Shown here piece by piece: positions 16,724 through 24,597 of a stretch of 36,535 nucleotides of DNA. The DNA lies in contig NZ_NKHF01000208.1 of NCBI RefSeq assembly GCF_002744175.1, forward strand, positions 1-36,535, written 5' to 3'. This DNA is from Pseudoalteromonas piscicida. Its GTDB lineage: Bacteria; Pseudomonadota; Gammaproteobacteria; Enterobacterales; Alteromonadaceae. Both the position numbers and the translations under genes were made by a program. The notes beneath the pieces are model-generated. The model had not been told where the DNA came from and ran no database searches. It saw only the letters and a list, made by a program, of their open reading frames with translations. Each line of letters begins with the position of its first letter. Position 1 is the first letter of the stretch.

Positions 16724-16806
16724 TTGTGGTGGTAGTGTTTCCAATGGGTAACGGTTATATGCGCTGCATATATGATATGAGTTCGAGTCTCATCCTACCG
16801 CCACAA
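16724..16806 (+). other. tRNA-like cloverleaf, antisense to late genes
   Basis: On the + strand a 12-bp outer stem (16724-16735 with 16795-16806, one G-T pair) encloses three arms. The first is a D-arm-like GTTTCC/GGTAAC hairpin (16737-16752). The second is a TATATGC/GCATATA hairpin (16756-16772). The third is a T-arm (16777-16793), ATGAG, loop TTCGAGT, CTCAT, which matches the tRNA consensus TTCRANY. CCA follows at 16801-16803. The anticodon-like arm does not give a normal loop with U33, so a working tRNA is unlikely. It could be a degenerate tRNA, a tRNA mimic or a coincidental fold. It overlaps the end of the gpF-like gene. Confidence 0.5.
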
Positions 16807-18126
16807 TTCGTATACTCCGCCTTTAATGCCGCTTTCGATGGCAGGGCTTGCTACTTTAAATAAGTTAATAATCGTATCGCTGTTACTATCGAATCGCACA
16901 ACAACCTTTATGGCTTGCTCACCTTGGCTTATTACGTACAGTACTTCACTTCGCTCAGGTTCCCACAATACGCTCGCGCCGCTCTGGTTAATCCATTTGC
17001 TTAGGTTGATATACTCGTTTAGCTCAAGTGCTTGGCCACTGGCTTTGTGTTTTTCACTATGGGCATGAGCAAGCACACGCTCAGACAATACCAGCGTTCT
17101 ACTCGCATCAATGCCCTTATCTTTAAGCTTTTGGCTAATGTCATCATTGAGAAATGACACCACCGTTTTATGTTGCGGCCTTGGGCCAAATGCTCTAAGC
17201 CCAGCCGTATCGCCAGCAAGTTTTGCTGCTTGATACTGCTCTATACGCTCAACACTTTTACGCGTCCACAGCTCAAAAGCCTTGGCCCGTTCATCACTAT
17301 TGTTGAGCGCCTGAATGGTTTCAGCACGTAGCTGTGTGCTTTCCACTTTGCCTAGCTTAACTGCCACAGCCACGTCAGTGCCAAAGGCCGATTGACCAGG
17401 CGAATAGGCCCAGCCCACATCTGGCGTCATTACATCGCCACTGGGTAACTTAACTCGTGCATGCTCAGTGGTTTTAACTTCGCCAGATTCGCGGCTCACA
17501 ATCTCTGCATCAAAGTGTTGTACATAGCCGCTGCCATCCTCCACGGTTAACCCACGCGCTTTTACTTGTGCCTCGGTGAGCGCACGAACTCGACAGCGGC
17601 AACCCCAGCCATTGGGCGGGAATATGGTTTGCCAAATGGGGTCATCAAACCTAAACACCTTGCCATGCAGCAGTTTATGTTCAGGCCGTGTTTGTGCATC
17701 ATCAATAGCAACATACTGCCAATACGGATGCGTTTTACTGCGAGCCAGCATGCGGCGATAGCGGCCACTCATATAGGCGGTTTGTAGATTGGTGCGGTAA
17801 ATATTGTTTAAGCGGTAAGGGCTACCCAACTGGATTTCATCGCCTTGCTCATTCTTGGTTTTCCCCCACCAACCAAGCTTTTGCAGCTCGGGCGTTAGCT
17901 GATCTCTAAATTGCTTTGCTGTTAAGCCTTCAGCAAGCGCCGTGTCGGTGTACTTGCGTATGGCCTCTAGTACTTCCATGCTCTGCACACGGGCCACAGT
18001 AAACGCCTTGGCGTGCGCTGTTGTCAGCACATCGTGCCATTCATCGCTGACGGTGTAGCCCTTAGCTTTAAAGTAAGCCACCGCATCCGCAGGCGGTTTA
18101 TTAAAAGCAATACTGAGATCAATCAT
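16795..18126 (-). CDS. Mu gp30/gpF-like head protein with nuclease-like C-terminus
   Basis: 443 aa. Residues ~100-190 have the SPP1 gp7/Mu F-like minor head protein signature, including IDDAQTRPEHKLLHGKVF and PPNGWGCRCRV. Residues ~320-443 form a separate domain (LSERVLAHAHSEKHKASGQA ... LYVISQGEQAIKVVVRFDSN ... GIKGGVYELWR) that resembles the PBECR2 group of barnase/EndoU/colicin E5-D-like nucleases commonly fused to phage F-like proteins. A role in cutting RNA or DNA after ejection has been proposed for such domains. Start overlaps the portal stop by 8 bp. Assignment of the first domain is firm; the second rests on pattern memory. Confidence 0.88.
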   Translation of the reverse strand: MIDLSIAFNKPPADAVAYFKAKGYTVSDEWHDVLTTAHAKAFTVARVQSMEVLEAIRKYTDTALAEGLTAKQFRDQLTPELQKLGWWGKTKNEQGDEIQLGSPYRLNNIYRTNLQTAYMSGRYRRMLARSKTHPYWQYVAIDDAQTRPEHKLLHGKVFRFDDPIWQTIFPPNGWGCRCRVRALTEAQVKARGLTVEDGSGYVQHFDAEIVSRESGEVKTTEHARVKLPSGDVMTPDVGWAYSPGQSAFGTDVAVAVKLGKVESTQLRAETIQALNNSDERAKAFELWTRKSVERIEQYQAAKLAGDTAGLRAFGPRPQHKTVVSFLNDDISQKLKDKGIDASRTLVLSERVLAHAHSEKHKASGQALELNEYINLSKWINQSGASVLWEPERSEVLYVISQGEQAIKVVVRFDSNSDTIINLFKVASPAIESGIKGGVYELWR

Positions 18127-19660
18127 TGATCATGCCCCAAATCTCACTCACAAAAATTAGCTTGGTGAGCATTTCGGTTAGTTGGCCTTGGTCGATTGTG
18201 GGATAAAGCTCGGCAAGCTCAATAGCGGCTAACTCTTCGCTTTGGTTAAGTTTGTCCAAAAGTGGTTGCAGTGTTGCTTTGTACTCTTCGCGCATATCGC
18301 CACTGGTGATTGCATCAATGGCAGTATCTAGCTCTGTTTGCGTGCTGCGTGTTTGGTATTCCGCATTAAGTGCGGCCACCGCTGTATTTAGCGCGGCATT
18401 ACTAGACGGTTTGCCAAGTACTGGCTCGTTGTTGGTGGGGATTGGGATTTGTAGCTTTTCGTTAGCCCAATGTATGGGAATTTGTACACCTGTCTCAACG
18501 AGCAACTTTAGTGCAGGTGCTAACCTTGCAATATCCTCAGACTCTGTTTTATCAAACTCAAAATGTGGCAACCGACGATTGCCTTGGTAGGATTTTCCAT
18601 TTAGGGCGTACATGGGATAAATCAAATCACGCGTAATGGTCTGCTCCAGCTGTTTTAAATCACTTAGTGTGATGTCTTGTATCACTTCTAAATGTACGTT
18701 ACCAAGTGCATTAGTGCTGGTTTTGCCGTCTGCCTGAGTGGTAAGTGTTGCACCGATGATAGCTTTTGATTGTGTTAGCTCGCACCATCGGATCATGCTT
18801 TCAAACGGATCGGCTTGGCCGTTTGCGGCGCTTTGAAAATCAATTTCCATTCCACGCGGTATGATCCCGCCAGCGTTATGGCCAATCGCCATCACGGCAC
18901 GCAGGAGGGTGGCTTTTTCCGCATCGGTTGCACCGCTTGGGTACTTACCAACGCGTACAGGCAAACCGTAGATCTCTAAAAATTCGGCAAGGTCTCTCAC
19001 GCTAAAGTTTTTAAACAAAAATGGCCAACTGAGCACAGACACTAGCCCTGTACGGTGAACATAACCGCTTTTACTCTTATGAGTATGTAAAGCCCAGCCA
19101 AAAGGATTCAACGCTTCGCCTTCGGCTGTATTATCGTTCAGTACGATGCGATTAAAGTCGTTGGGGTGGGTTTTAAATATGTTTTGATCACGATGAGTGC
19201 AACCTGTGATCATTTGCTGTTTATCTAAATATTCCCAATGTAGCTCGTTGGCGCTAAAACCTTTTAATATGGCATCAGTCGCATCAAATAAAAAGTCATT
19301 AAACCAAGTAGCATCTTCAAGCCACTCGTTAAGCATATCGGTATCACGCTTTTCAGCACTACTCGGATTACGAGGTGGTTTAACTTCCCAATCGTAACCA
19401 AGCACAGCGCGGCGACGTTTACCCAGTTCGCAGCTTATGTGGCCGTCTTTGTCCTCGATGTCTTTGGCCAAATCAGCCATCGCAGCCAAATTGCCTTCTT
19501 CTGCTTCTTTTAGCAAGCTGGCCAGCTTTGCAGGGGTTAGCCCCTGCGTTGGGTGTTCTGCATATTGCCTAAGCAACATGCCCACTTGGGCATTTTCTTC
19601 GGTTTGATTTTGATCTAGTTTATTAACTGATAGCGGATCGCCATTAATGTCTACTAGCAT
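18119..19660 (-). CDS. Portal protein (Mu gp29-like, DUF935)
   Basis: 513 aa. The segments DKDGHISCELGKRRRAVLGYDWEVKP, YRLVSVLSWPFLFKNFSVRDLAEFLEIYGLPVRVGKYPSGATDAEK and GAVMAIGHNAGGIIPRGMEIDF regions are characteristic of DUF935 portal proteins of Mu-like phages. The portal forms the dodecameric DNA entrance and binds terminase and head completion proteins. It follows the terminase large subunit via a small overlapping gene and overlaps the gpF-like start by 8 bp. Length is normal for the family. Confidence 0.94.
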   Translation of the reverse strand: MLVDINGDPLSVNKLDQNQTEENAQVGMLLRQYAEHPTQGLTPAKLASLLKEAEEGNLAAMADLAKDIEDKDGHISCELGKRRRAVLGYDWEVKPPRNPSSAEKRDTDMLNEWLEDATWFNDFLFDATDAILKGFSANELHWEYLDKQQMITGCTHRDQNIFKTHPNDFNRIVLNDNTAEGEALNPFGWALHTHKSKSGYVHRTGLVSVLSWPFLFKNFSVRDLAEFLEIYGLPVRVGKYPSGATDAEKATLLRAVMAIGHNAGGIIPRGMEIDFQSAANGQADPFESMIRWCELTQSKAIIGATLTTQADGKTSTNALGNVHLEVIQDITLSDLKQLEQTITRDLIYPMYALNGKSYQGNRRLPHFEFDKTESEDIARLAPALKLLVETGVQIPIHWANEKLQIPIPTNNEPVLGKPSSNAALNTAVAALNAEYQTRSTQTELDTAIDAITSGDMREEYKATLQPLLDKLNQSEELAAIELAELYPTIDQGQLTEMLTKLIFVSEIWGMIND

Positions 19661-19809
19661 AGTTTTACTCGCAAAATAGGTTTGATTGATACCACGTATA
19701 CATCGAGGTCAAGGGTGTAGCGCTCTGCGGCTTCATAGCTGGGGGCTTCAATATCGATAAAGTCGCTATCGATGGTAAAGATGTATTCGAACTTGATACG
19801 CCAGCGCAT
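19654..19809 (-). CDS. Small overlapping gene between terminase and portal
   Basis: 51 aa: it begins MRWRIKFEYIFTIDSDF and ends YVVSIKPILRVKLC. The ATG overlaps the terminase stop as TAATG at 19809, and the end overlaps the portal start by 7 bp. The intergenic space of 148 bp is otherwise without a gene, and both overlaps point to translational coupling, which is strong support for a real small gene. The family is unrecognised. Location suggests a role in packaging or portal assembly, but that is inference. Confidence 0.75.
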   Translation of the reverse strand: MRWRIKFEYIFTIDSDFIDIEAPSYEAAERYTLDLDVYVVSIKPILRVKLC

Positions 19810-21452
19810 TACCAGCACCCCGCACCTTGAAAGCTGCCTAGGTCGTCGTAGTTAAAATCGTTGCTGCCGCTCTTGCTTGGTAGCGGGGTGAACTCAATGG
19901 GGCAACCGTCCATCCAGCAAGCTCGGTTAGCCATACAAAGCCCAACAGCAAAGTCACCGTGGCGCTTGTCTGTTTTTTTACCGTCATGATCTTTAGTTTT
20001 GCCCTTATCAATCTTGGGAATACCGTTTACCACTTTGATGTGGCACATATCATCCAACACATTTTGATGACGTGGGATCTCGATATTGTGATCATCTAGT
20101 TCACCTTTTAACTTGGGCATCCACTCGGCATACCAGTTATCGTTAAGGTGTACACATTCAACCAATTCAATACCAAACTCTAAGGCTGCTGCTTCGGCGA
20201 GATAGCCACCGTTGCCCGTGGCATCAAAAGCAGCACCGCGTAGCCGTGGTAGTTGGCGCAATATAAAAAACACCACTTGGCGCTGCACTTCGTAAGGGGC
20301 GTTTTTAATTTCAATTACAAAAGGTACGCGCTTGTGTAAGTCAGCACGTATGCGAAGTGGTACTAATGATGTTAAATCTCCCGAGCGTGCAAAATCCTCA
20401 CCGAAGGCATGTTGTTCGTCAGGGTTGAGCTTATCCAGTAATGGCTGGATCACGTCTTTACAAAACTGTTCTGTTTCTTTGTAGCGCTGTTCAGTAGTCC
20501 ATGTCATCCACTCATCTGTACAAGTCAAACGATGAATTGGGATCGATTTGTCCCTTACCATTGCCTCTTCAATCACAATGCGCTTGAGGTAGTTACCACC
20601 ACTGCGCTTTGGTACACAAAAATATTCTTCGTCGGCACTCTCTTTATTGGGCGACTCATCAATCCTAGCCTGTCGCCACTCGGCTTCGGCTTCAGGCGAC
20701 CACTCCCAACCCTTAACAAAGCATATGCGTTTGTATAGCCCATCGTTTAATGCATCATCTAGGGTGATCCGGTGGACCGAATAAGGCTTTTTACCTTCCC
20801 GGGCATCTTTAATGTATTCATTGAATAGGTTATCTACACCGTTATGAGTAGAGATGATCCGTACGCGGCTGCCCCACATACGCAAAGCCATTGCAGCCTG
20901 AAGCAGTGCATCTAAAGATTCATGGAACGCGGCCTCATCTATAACCACATCACCTTGTAACCCCCGCAGGTTTGAGGGGCGGCTTGATAACGCTTGAATT
21001 TTAAATCCGCTGTTAGGAAAGCGGATCATGTACGTTAGGATCTCTTCTTTCTTTTCACTGTCCCAAAATGTCTGCTCGTATACATCAGCTTTTGCCAACT
21101 GGTTAAATGCACGGGCAAACAACGCACAAGCGGCGATGTACTCCAGAGCCATTTCTTGTTTAGAGCCAACGTAAAAAACGTTGCTACCGTGGCGCTTTTT
21201 AGGTTTGCTGGCAGTTAACACATTGCGGCCAGCTTCCGCCCACGTTAAACCAGTACGTCGTGACTTTTCAGCAATGCAGACCCCTGACTCGTCCTCAAAC
21301 CAACGTTGTTGGTAGGGTAAAAACACGGGGGCTTTGTCTGGTATTTCAAAGTCATCAGCATCAGGAACGTCAACACCGTAGAGTTGCATTTCCTCTTTTA
21401 GGTCTATTTTGGTGGGGCGGCTGGTAGCCGTTAATGTAGGCTTTTCACTCAT
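19809..21452 (-). CDS. Terminase large subunit (Mu gp28-like)
   Basis: 547 aa. Walker A-like KSRRTGLTWAEA near 63-74 and Walker B-like DVVIDEAAFHESL near 168-180 mark the packaging ATPase. The nuclease half includes FGEDFARSGDLTSLVPL near 362-378 and HGDFAVGLCMANRA near 508-522, consistent with the RNase H-like nuclease of large terminases. It cuts and threads phage DNA into proheads with the small subunit. It shares an end base with the upstream small terminase gene (21452). Length and context fit Mu gp28. Confidence 0.95.
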   Translation of the reverse strand: MSEKPTLTATSRPTKIDLKEEMQLYGVDVPDADDFEIPDKAPVFLPYQQRWFEDESGVCIAEKSRRTGLTWAEAGRNVLTASKPKKRHGSNVFYVGSKQEMALEYIAACALFARAFNQLAKADVYEQTFWDSEKKEEILTYMIRFPNSGFKIQALSSRPSNLRGLQGDVVIDEAAFHESLDALLQAAMALRMWGSRVRIISTHNGVDNLFNEYIKDAREGKKPYSVHRITLDDALNDGLYKRICFVKGWEWSPEAEAEWRQARIDESPNKESADEEYFCVPKRSGGNYLKRIVIEEAMVRDKSIPIHRLTCTDEWMTWTTEQRYKETEQFCKDVIQPLLDKLNPDEQHAFGEDFARSGDLTSLVPLRIRADLHKRVPFVIEIKNAPYEVQRQVVFFILRQLPRLRGAAFDATGNGGYLAEAAALEFGIELVECVHLNDNWYAEWMPKLKGELDDHNIEIPRHQNVLDDMCHIKVVNGIPKIDKGKTKDHDGKKTDKRHGDFAVGLCMANRACWMDGCPIEFTPLPSKSGSNDFNYDDLGSFQGAGCW

Positions 21453-22036
21453 TACGCTTTACCTAGCAATATGCCACGGATCTTATCTTCTAGCTCTTCG
21501 CTCATGCCGTCCTCACCGCGTAGTTCATCTCCCACGGCATTAGCCGCTTCTTCAGCGAATGCTTTGCGGATGTCTTTTTCACGTTGGTGAGCCTTCATAG
21601 CTGTAGCTTCTAAACGTTGAGCGGCCAGCATGGCGTCTTTAATCATGCCAATATCAACGTCGTCATCGTCGTCTGGGTTGAGCATTTGCTTTTGCATGGC
21701 GGTAAACAGTTGAGAGCGGCCCATCTCTAAGATCATTTTGGTGGTGTCGCCCGTAGGTTTATCACCCAGCTCCGCAGTGAGTGCTTTGGTTGTTTCGCGC
21801 AGCTCCCTTAAGCGTTTGCCTATGGCCTCTGTCTTTTGGGCATGGCGACTGAGGCCAGAGCGCGAAATCGTTGCTTCTTCGTCTAGACCTGCATCGAGAA
21901 TTAGCTGATTTACAGCAACCAAAATATCAGCTTGTGAATTGCCACTATCGCGTAGCATTTCGTCTAGCTTCTTCTTGATGTCTTCTGGCAACGCGTCAAT
22001 CTTACTGGGCTTGCCTCTGCGTACAGCATCACTCAT
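21452..22036 (-). CDS. Terminase small subunit-like (Mu gp27, DUF3486)
   Basis: 194 aa. The start (VRRGKPSKIDALPEDIKKKLDEMLRD) and the SGLSRHAQKTEAIGKRLRELRETTKAL segment are typical of DUF3486, with an N-terminal helix-turn-helix that recognises packaging sites and a helical C-terminus. Location directly upstream of the large terminase supports the assignment. The run of five Asp near residue 124 (NPDDDDDVDIG) is notable but not unusual. It starts 3 bp after the stop of the upstream gene. Confidence 0.9.
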   Translation of the reverse strand: MSDAVRRGKPSKIDALPEDIKKKLDEMLRDSGNSQADILVAVNQLILDAGLDEEATISRSGLSRHAQKTEAIGKRLRELRETTKALTAELGDKPTGDTTKMILEMGRSQLFTAMQKQMLNPDDDDDVDIGMIKDAMLAAQRLEATAMKAHQREKDIRKAFAEEAANAVGDELRGEDGMSEELEDKIRGILLGKA

Positions 22037-22038
22037 AG

Positions 22039-22341
22039 CTATAAACTCCGAGGTGCTGGGCGTTTAATGCCTGGTACTGTGCTCGTGCCGTCAGCTACAT
22101 CAATGCCAGCGCTCGTAATGCGTGCAACCCATGTATTCTCGCTGAGCTTTTCGTTTTTAACGTAGCCGTTTTGTTCCAACCAATTCAGCAGGGTTTTAAG
22201 CTGATCGAGGCTACAGCCGAGGCCATAGCGCTTCAGCACATCTCGCAACATGCTAGTGTTTGCGCCATAGTCCGCAGACTCTTTAAGCGCAATCAAAATA
22301 CTGATCCGTTGATGTTCAGCTTGTACTTCATGCATCGCCAT
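22039..22341 (-). CDS. Mu gp26-like small protein with winged-helix pattern
   Basis: 100 aa. The pattern (ISILIALKESADYGANTSML, LGCSLDQLKTLLNWLEQNGYVK, ITSAGIDVADGT) looks like a winged helix and matches the group found before terminase genes in Mu-like phages (Mu gp26 position). It starts at 22341, after AGGAAA, and overlaps the end of the zinc-ribbon gene by 14 bp. A regulatory or packaging-site role is plausible; function is not known. Confidence 0.8.
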   Translation of the reverse strand: MAMHEVQAEHQRISILIALKESADYGANTSMLRDVLKRYGLGCSLDQLKTLLNWLEQNGYVKNEKLSENTWVARITSAGIDVADGTSTVPGIKRPAPRSL

Positions 22342-22579
22342 GATTTTTTCCTATTGGTAATGGGTGATAAAAAGCAATAACCGACGGAACAACTTCGCTG
22401 AGCGGTTCGCCACAGTTCTCGCAGCTGAAAAGTGAATAGGTTTCGGCATTCGGGGTGTTTAGGTCTTCGGCATTTATCACTTGGAAACCTTCATGTTTGA
22501 AAGCGAGGTTTTTCAAGTCGCTTTCCGTAAACACAACTACCTTTGCTCCACAGGGGCACTGGTCATTAACTATCGCCAT
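22328..22579 (-). CDS. Small zinc-ribbon protein
   Basis: 83 aa with Cys pairs at 8/10 (CPC) and 53/56 (CENC), which likely coordinate one zinc. Family unrecognised. It overlaps its upstream and downstream neighbours by 14 bp each, so it belongs to the lysis/packaging operon. It recalls the Mu Com zinc finger in size, but there is no mom-like gene here, so I do not give that name. Confidence 0.75.
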   Translation of the reverse strand: MAIVNDQCPCGAKVVVFTESDLKNLAFKHEGFQVINAEDLNTPNAETYSLFSCENCGEPLSEVVPSVIAFYHPLPIGKNHGDA

Positions 22580-23024
22580 TACGTTTCTCTCTCAGTTCGT
22601 TTTCCATCAGCAAATCTGTGAGCCGAGTTACATTACTCAGCCCAGGCTTTACCGATTCAATGTTGGTGTTTAGTCGCTCAATTTTTAGCTCAAGGTCGTG
22701 TAAGTCGTCGGTTGTAGGCATTTTTTCAATGCGTCGTTCAAGCTCTCGCACATCATCACTCACCGCACGTTTTACTTCGGCTAGCTGTTCTTGCAGTTCG
22801 CTTTTGTGTGCGCCTAATTGCTCGTGTAACTCGGTTTTATGTTTGCTGAGCTGGTTTTGCACGTTTGTTTGCGTGTCGCTCACCTGTTGCTGTGCTGTAG
22901 CTTTATAACTATTAAACTCTTTGCGAGACGGGAACCGTACATACAAAAATGCCATGATGAATACACCCATCACACCGAGCGCCCACACAATCACGGTTTG
23001 CCATTTTTGAAAAAACTCATACAT
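22566..23024 (-). CDS. Membrane-anchored coiled-coil protein (DUF2730)
   Basis: 152 aa. One N-terminal membrane helix (residues ~10-30, VIVWALGVMGVFIMAFLYVR), then a long coiled coil rich in Glu, Gln and Lys (residues 35-125). This matches DUF2730, found in Mu-like phages between lysis and terminase genes (Mu gp25-like slot). The topology, an anchor plus periplasmic coil, would fit a spanin-like component but this is not shown. RBS GGAGT and an adjacent stop of the upstream gene support the start. Confidence 0.85.
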   Translation of the reverse strand: MYEFFQKWQTVIVWALGVMGVFIMAFLYVRFPSRKEFNSYKATAQQQVSDTQTNVQNQLSKHKTELHEQLGAHKSELQEQLAEVKRAVSDDVRELERRIEKMPTTDDLHDLELKIERLNTNIESVKPGLSNVTRLTDLLMENELREKRNGDS

Positions 23025-23026
23025 GG

Positions 23027-23248
23027 TTAAACTCCATTTACTCGTTGTTTTCGCTCAATCAACGATTGGCAATCAACACAGGTGGTACAGTTGTGAATGG
23101 CGGCCTTTCTGGCCTGTGGTATTTCAATGCCGCACTCGATGCATTCATCTAGGTCTACGTCAGCGCCTGCAAATTGTTTGCTGTGCTCAGCTAGTTTGCG
23201 GTTCATTGACTCATCAATGAACTTTTGTGCTTTGTCAGCTATGTCCAT
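23027..23248 (-). CDS. TraR/DksA-type zinc finger protein
   Basis: 73 aa. The C-terminal pattern C36-x2-C39 (CIECG) with C57-x2-C60 (CVDC) after PQARKAAIHN is the C4 zinc finger of the TraR/DksA family, preceded by a short helical segment. Members bind RNA polymerase through the secondary channel and alter initiation, as DksA with ppGpp. Mu-like phages often carry one in the lysis region. It overlaps the holin gene by 14 bp. A role in adjusting host or phage transcription late in infection is inferred. Confidence 0.92.
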   Translation of the reverse strand: MDIADKAQKFIDESMNRKLAEHSKQFAGADVDLDECIECGIEIPQARKAAIHNCTTCVDCQSLIERKQRVNGV

Positions 23249-23687
23249 TGCTTGGGTTCCTTATGTTTTTAATTGCCGAAGCAGCCATGCTTTTTACACC
23301 CGGGGCTGCTTTCTCAACGGTGCGCCCAATCACGTAGCCACCAATGCCAAGCTGCAATAGCTCCCATGCCTGTTCGCTGAGCCTAAACGTAAGCAGGCCG
23401 AACGAGTCCAGTACAATTAGCACTAGAAAGGTCAACATGGTGATAGGTCGCCAGCAGCGTTGTAATAAGCTCTCGCCTTTGGCTTCAGCAGTAATAATTT
23501 GAGATTGCGCAGCCAGCACTTGCCCTTGTAGCTCAACAATTCGGCCCTCAAGAGCCAGCACCTGTGCATGGCGCTGGTTGTCGATTTTTGCAAGTTCATT
23601 AGTAAGCTGCTGGCGCTCTTCATCGGATGTAAAAACATCGTCCAATAGTTTGCCAACCACAGTACCTAGTCCCACCCAATCACTCAT
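23235..23687 (-). CDS. Holin (3TM family)
   Basis: 150 aa from the ATG at 23687 (a start 12 bp upstream is in frame but less likely). The N-terminus has the SDWVGLGTVVGKLLDDVFTSDEER pattern, then a helix of about 55 residues. Two clear membrane segments lie near residues 78-100 (CWRPITMLTFLVLIVLDSF) and 110-127. This is the Holin_3TM pattern of Mu-like phages. It opens the inner membrane for the endolysin encoded two genes upstream. It overlaps the 93-aa region gene by 8 bp. Confidence 0.88.
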   Translation of the reverse strand: MSDWVGLGTVVGKLLDDVFTSDEERQQLTNELAKIDNQRHAQVLALEGRIVELQGQVLAAQSQIITAEAKGESLLQRCWRPITMLTFLVLIVLDSFGLLTFRLSEQAWELLQLGIGGYVIGRTVEKAAPGVKSMAASAIKNIRNPSNGHS

Positions 23688-23940
23688 GGCGCTCTCCAAA
23701 TTGTTTGGCGAGGCGCTGTCGCACTTGTTGATAGGTGTTGTGGCCGTTTAGTCGGCACTGGATATCTGTCTCACAAACAGACTGCCAGCCACGTTTGAAT
23801 TTGGACTGCATCGTACCGTCGTAGCTGTGCAGTGGAATTTGGTTGGCATCAAACGGTTCGCCATTTTGCCTCGCGGCAACTTCGGCCTTTAATCGTTTTA
23901 TGCGGCCTTGCGTGTAGCTCCATTGCCAATTTCTACCCAT
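23680..23940 (-). CDS. Small phage protein between endolysin and holin
   Basis: 86 aa from the ATG at 23940, which lies inside the endolysin stop region with a GGGAG ribosome site, so it is coupled to it. It is basic and aromatic-rich: MGRNWQWSYTQGRIKRLKAE at the start and later FKRGWQSVCETDIQ. No membrane segment is seen. Family unrecognised; the GRxW and GW elements recall a ribosome modulation factor-like pattern, which is weak evidence. Function unknown. Confidence 0.75.
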   Translation of the reverse strand: MGRNWQWSYTQGRIKRLKAEVAARQNGEPFDANQIPLHSYDGTMQSKFKRGWQSVCETDIQCRLNGHNTYQQVRQRLAKQFGERHE

Positions 23941-24520
23941 GATTGACTCCCACGGTGGCAAGCTCGGTGATGTGCTCTAAGCGGTTATACCAACCTTCAA
24001 GGTTCGGCTTTTGCGTGGGGTCATTGGTGCAGATCCTTGCGTATTTACGAGCGCGGCGCAGGCTCAAGCCAATAATGAGCTGGTTGGGTAAAATACTTTG
24101 GCAAGCCTGGAGAGTCTTAGAGCCAAAGCGGCCATCTGGCTTAGCGCCTACATAACGTTGTACGAGCTGAGTCATGCCAGGCACACCGTGTTGAACAGCG
24201 CCATCTAAAAGCATAAGCGCAGAGCCTGTATTCATGTGCTCGCAATACATTGGCCGCCAATAATCACGGTGATACAAGCGAACAGCTTGAGCTAATGTGA
24301 GTTCAGCAATATTGAGATTTGGATAAGCGCGTTGACTGATCCCAAACTTAGTTAGTCCGCCTCGGTCTGACGCGACATTGTTGATACCGCCATCTGCACG
24401 TAAGCCGCCCTCAAGGTATAGAATGGGAATAATTGAGTCGGCAAACTTTAAAGAAAACGGTGCTAAAGCATCGCGGATCTCTGGCTGTTGCTTAAAGTAG
24501 TTAAGATTGGGTAAGGTCAT
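23933..24520 (-). CDS. Endolysin, glycoside hydrolase family 108
   Basis: 195 aa. The motif EGGLRADGGINNVASDRGGLTKFGIS from residue 37 is the GH108 catalytic signature (E37 catalytic). The C-terminal half includes a PG_binding_3-type segment (VQRYVGAKPDGRFGSKTLQA and later residues). No signal peptide is seen, so it depends on a holin. It degrades peptidoglycan at lysis. It is the first gene after the candidate late promoter at 24570-24597, 49 bp upstream, matching Mu Plys placement. Confidence 0.94.
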   Translation of the reverse strand: MTLPNLNYFKQQPEIRDALAPFSLKFADSIIPILYLEGGLRADGGINNVASDRGGLTKFGISQRAYPNLNIAELTLAQAVRLYHRDYWRPMYCEHMNTGSALMLLDGAVQHGVPGMTQLVQRYVGAKPDGRFGSKTLQACQSILPNQLIIGLSLRRARKYARICTNDPTQKPNLEGWYNRLEHITELATVGVNHG

Positions 24521-24569
24521 TTGGCATCTCCATCAGGCTGTGCTGATAGAGTGCCAATAGCGTTGGTGA

Positions 24570-24597
24570 GTGTATTTTAAACTGGATTAAAAAATTA
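24570..24597 (-). promoter_or_regulatory. Candidate late promoter Plys (copy 2 of 28-bp repeat)
   Basis: This is identical over 28 bases to 14360-14387 and lies 49 bp upstream of the endolysin, overlapping the stop codon of the upstream cargo gene. The dyad and the conserved short CCAAC-C-ATT stretch just after both copies support a promoter and activator site. The Mor-family protein at 35233-35631 is the likely activator. Confidence 0.75.

Noticed and set aside
16731..16803. A functional tRNA gene of 73 nt
   Set aside because: The T-arm fits, but no acceptable anticodon loop with U33 exists and the acceptor has mismatches when CCA is placed at the end. Recorded as a tRNA-like fold only.
22328..22579. 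Mu Com homologue controlling a mom-type modification gene
   Set aside because: It is a zinc ribbon of similar size, but there is no mom-like gene and it lies in the wrong place.
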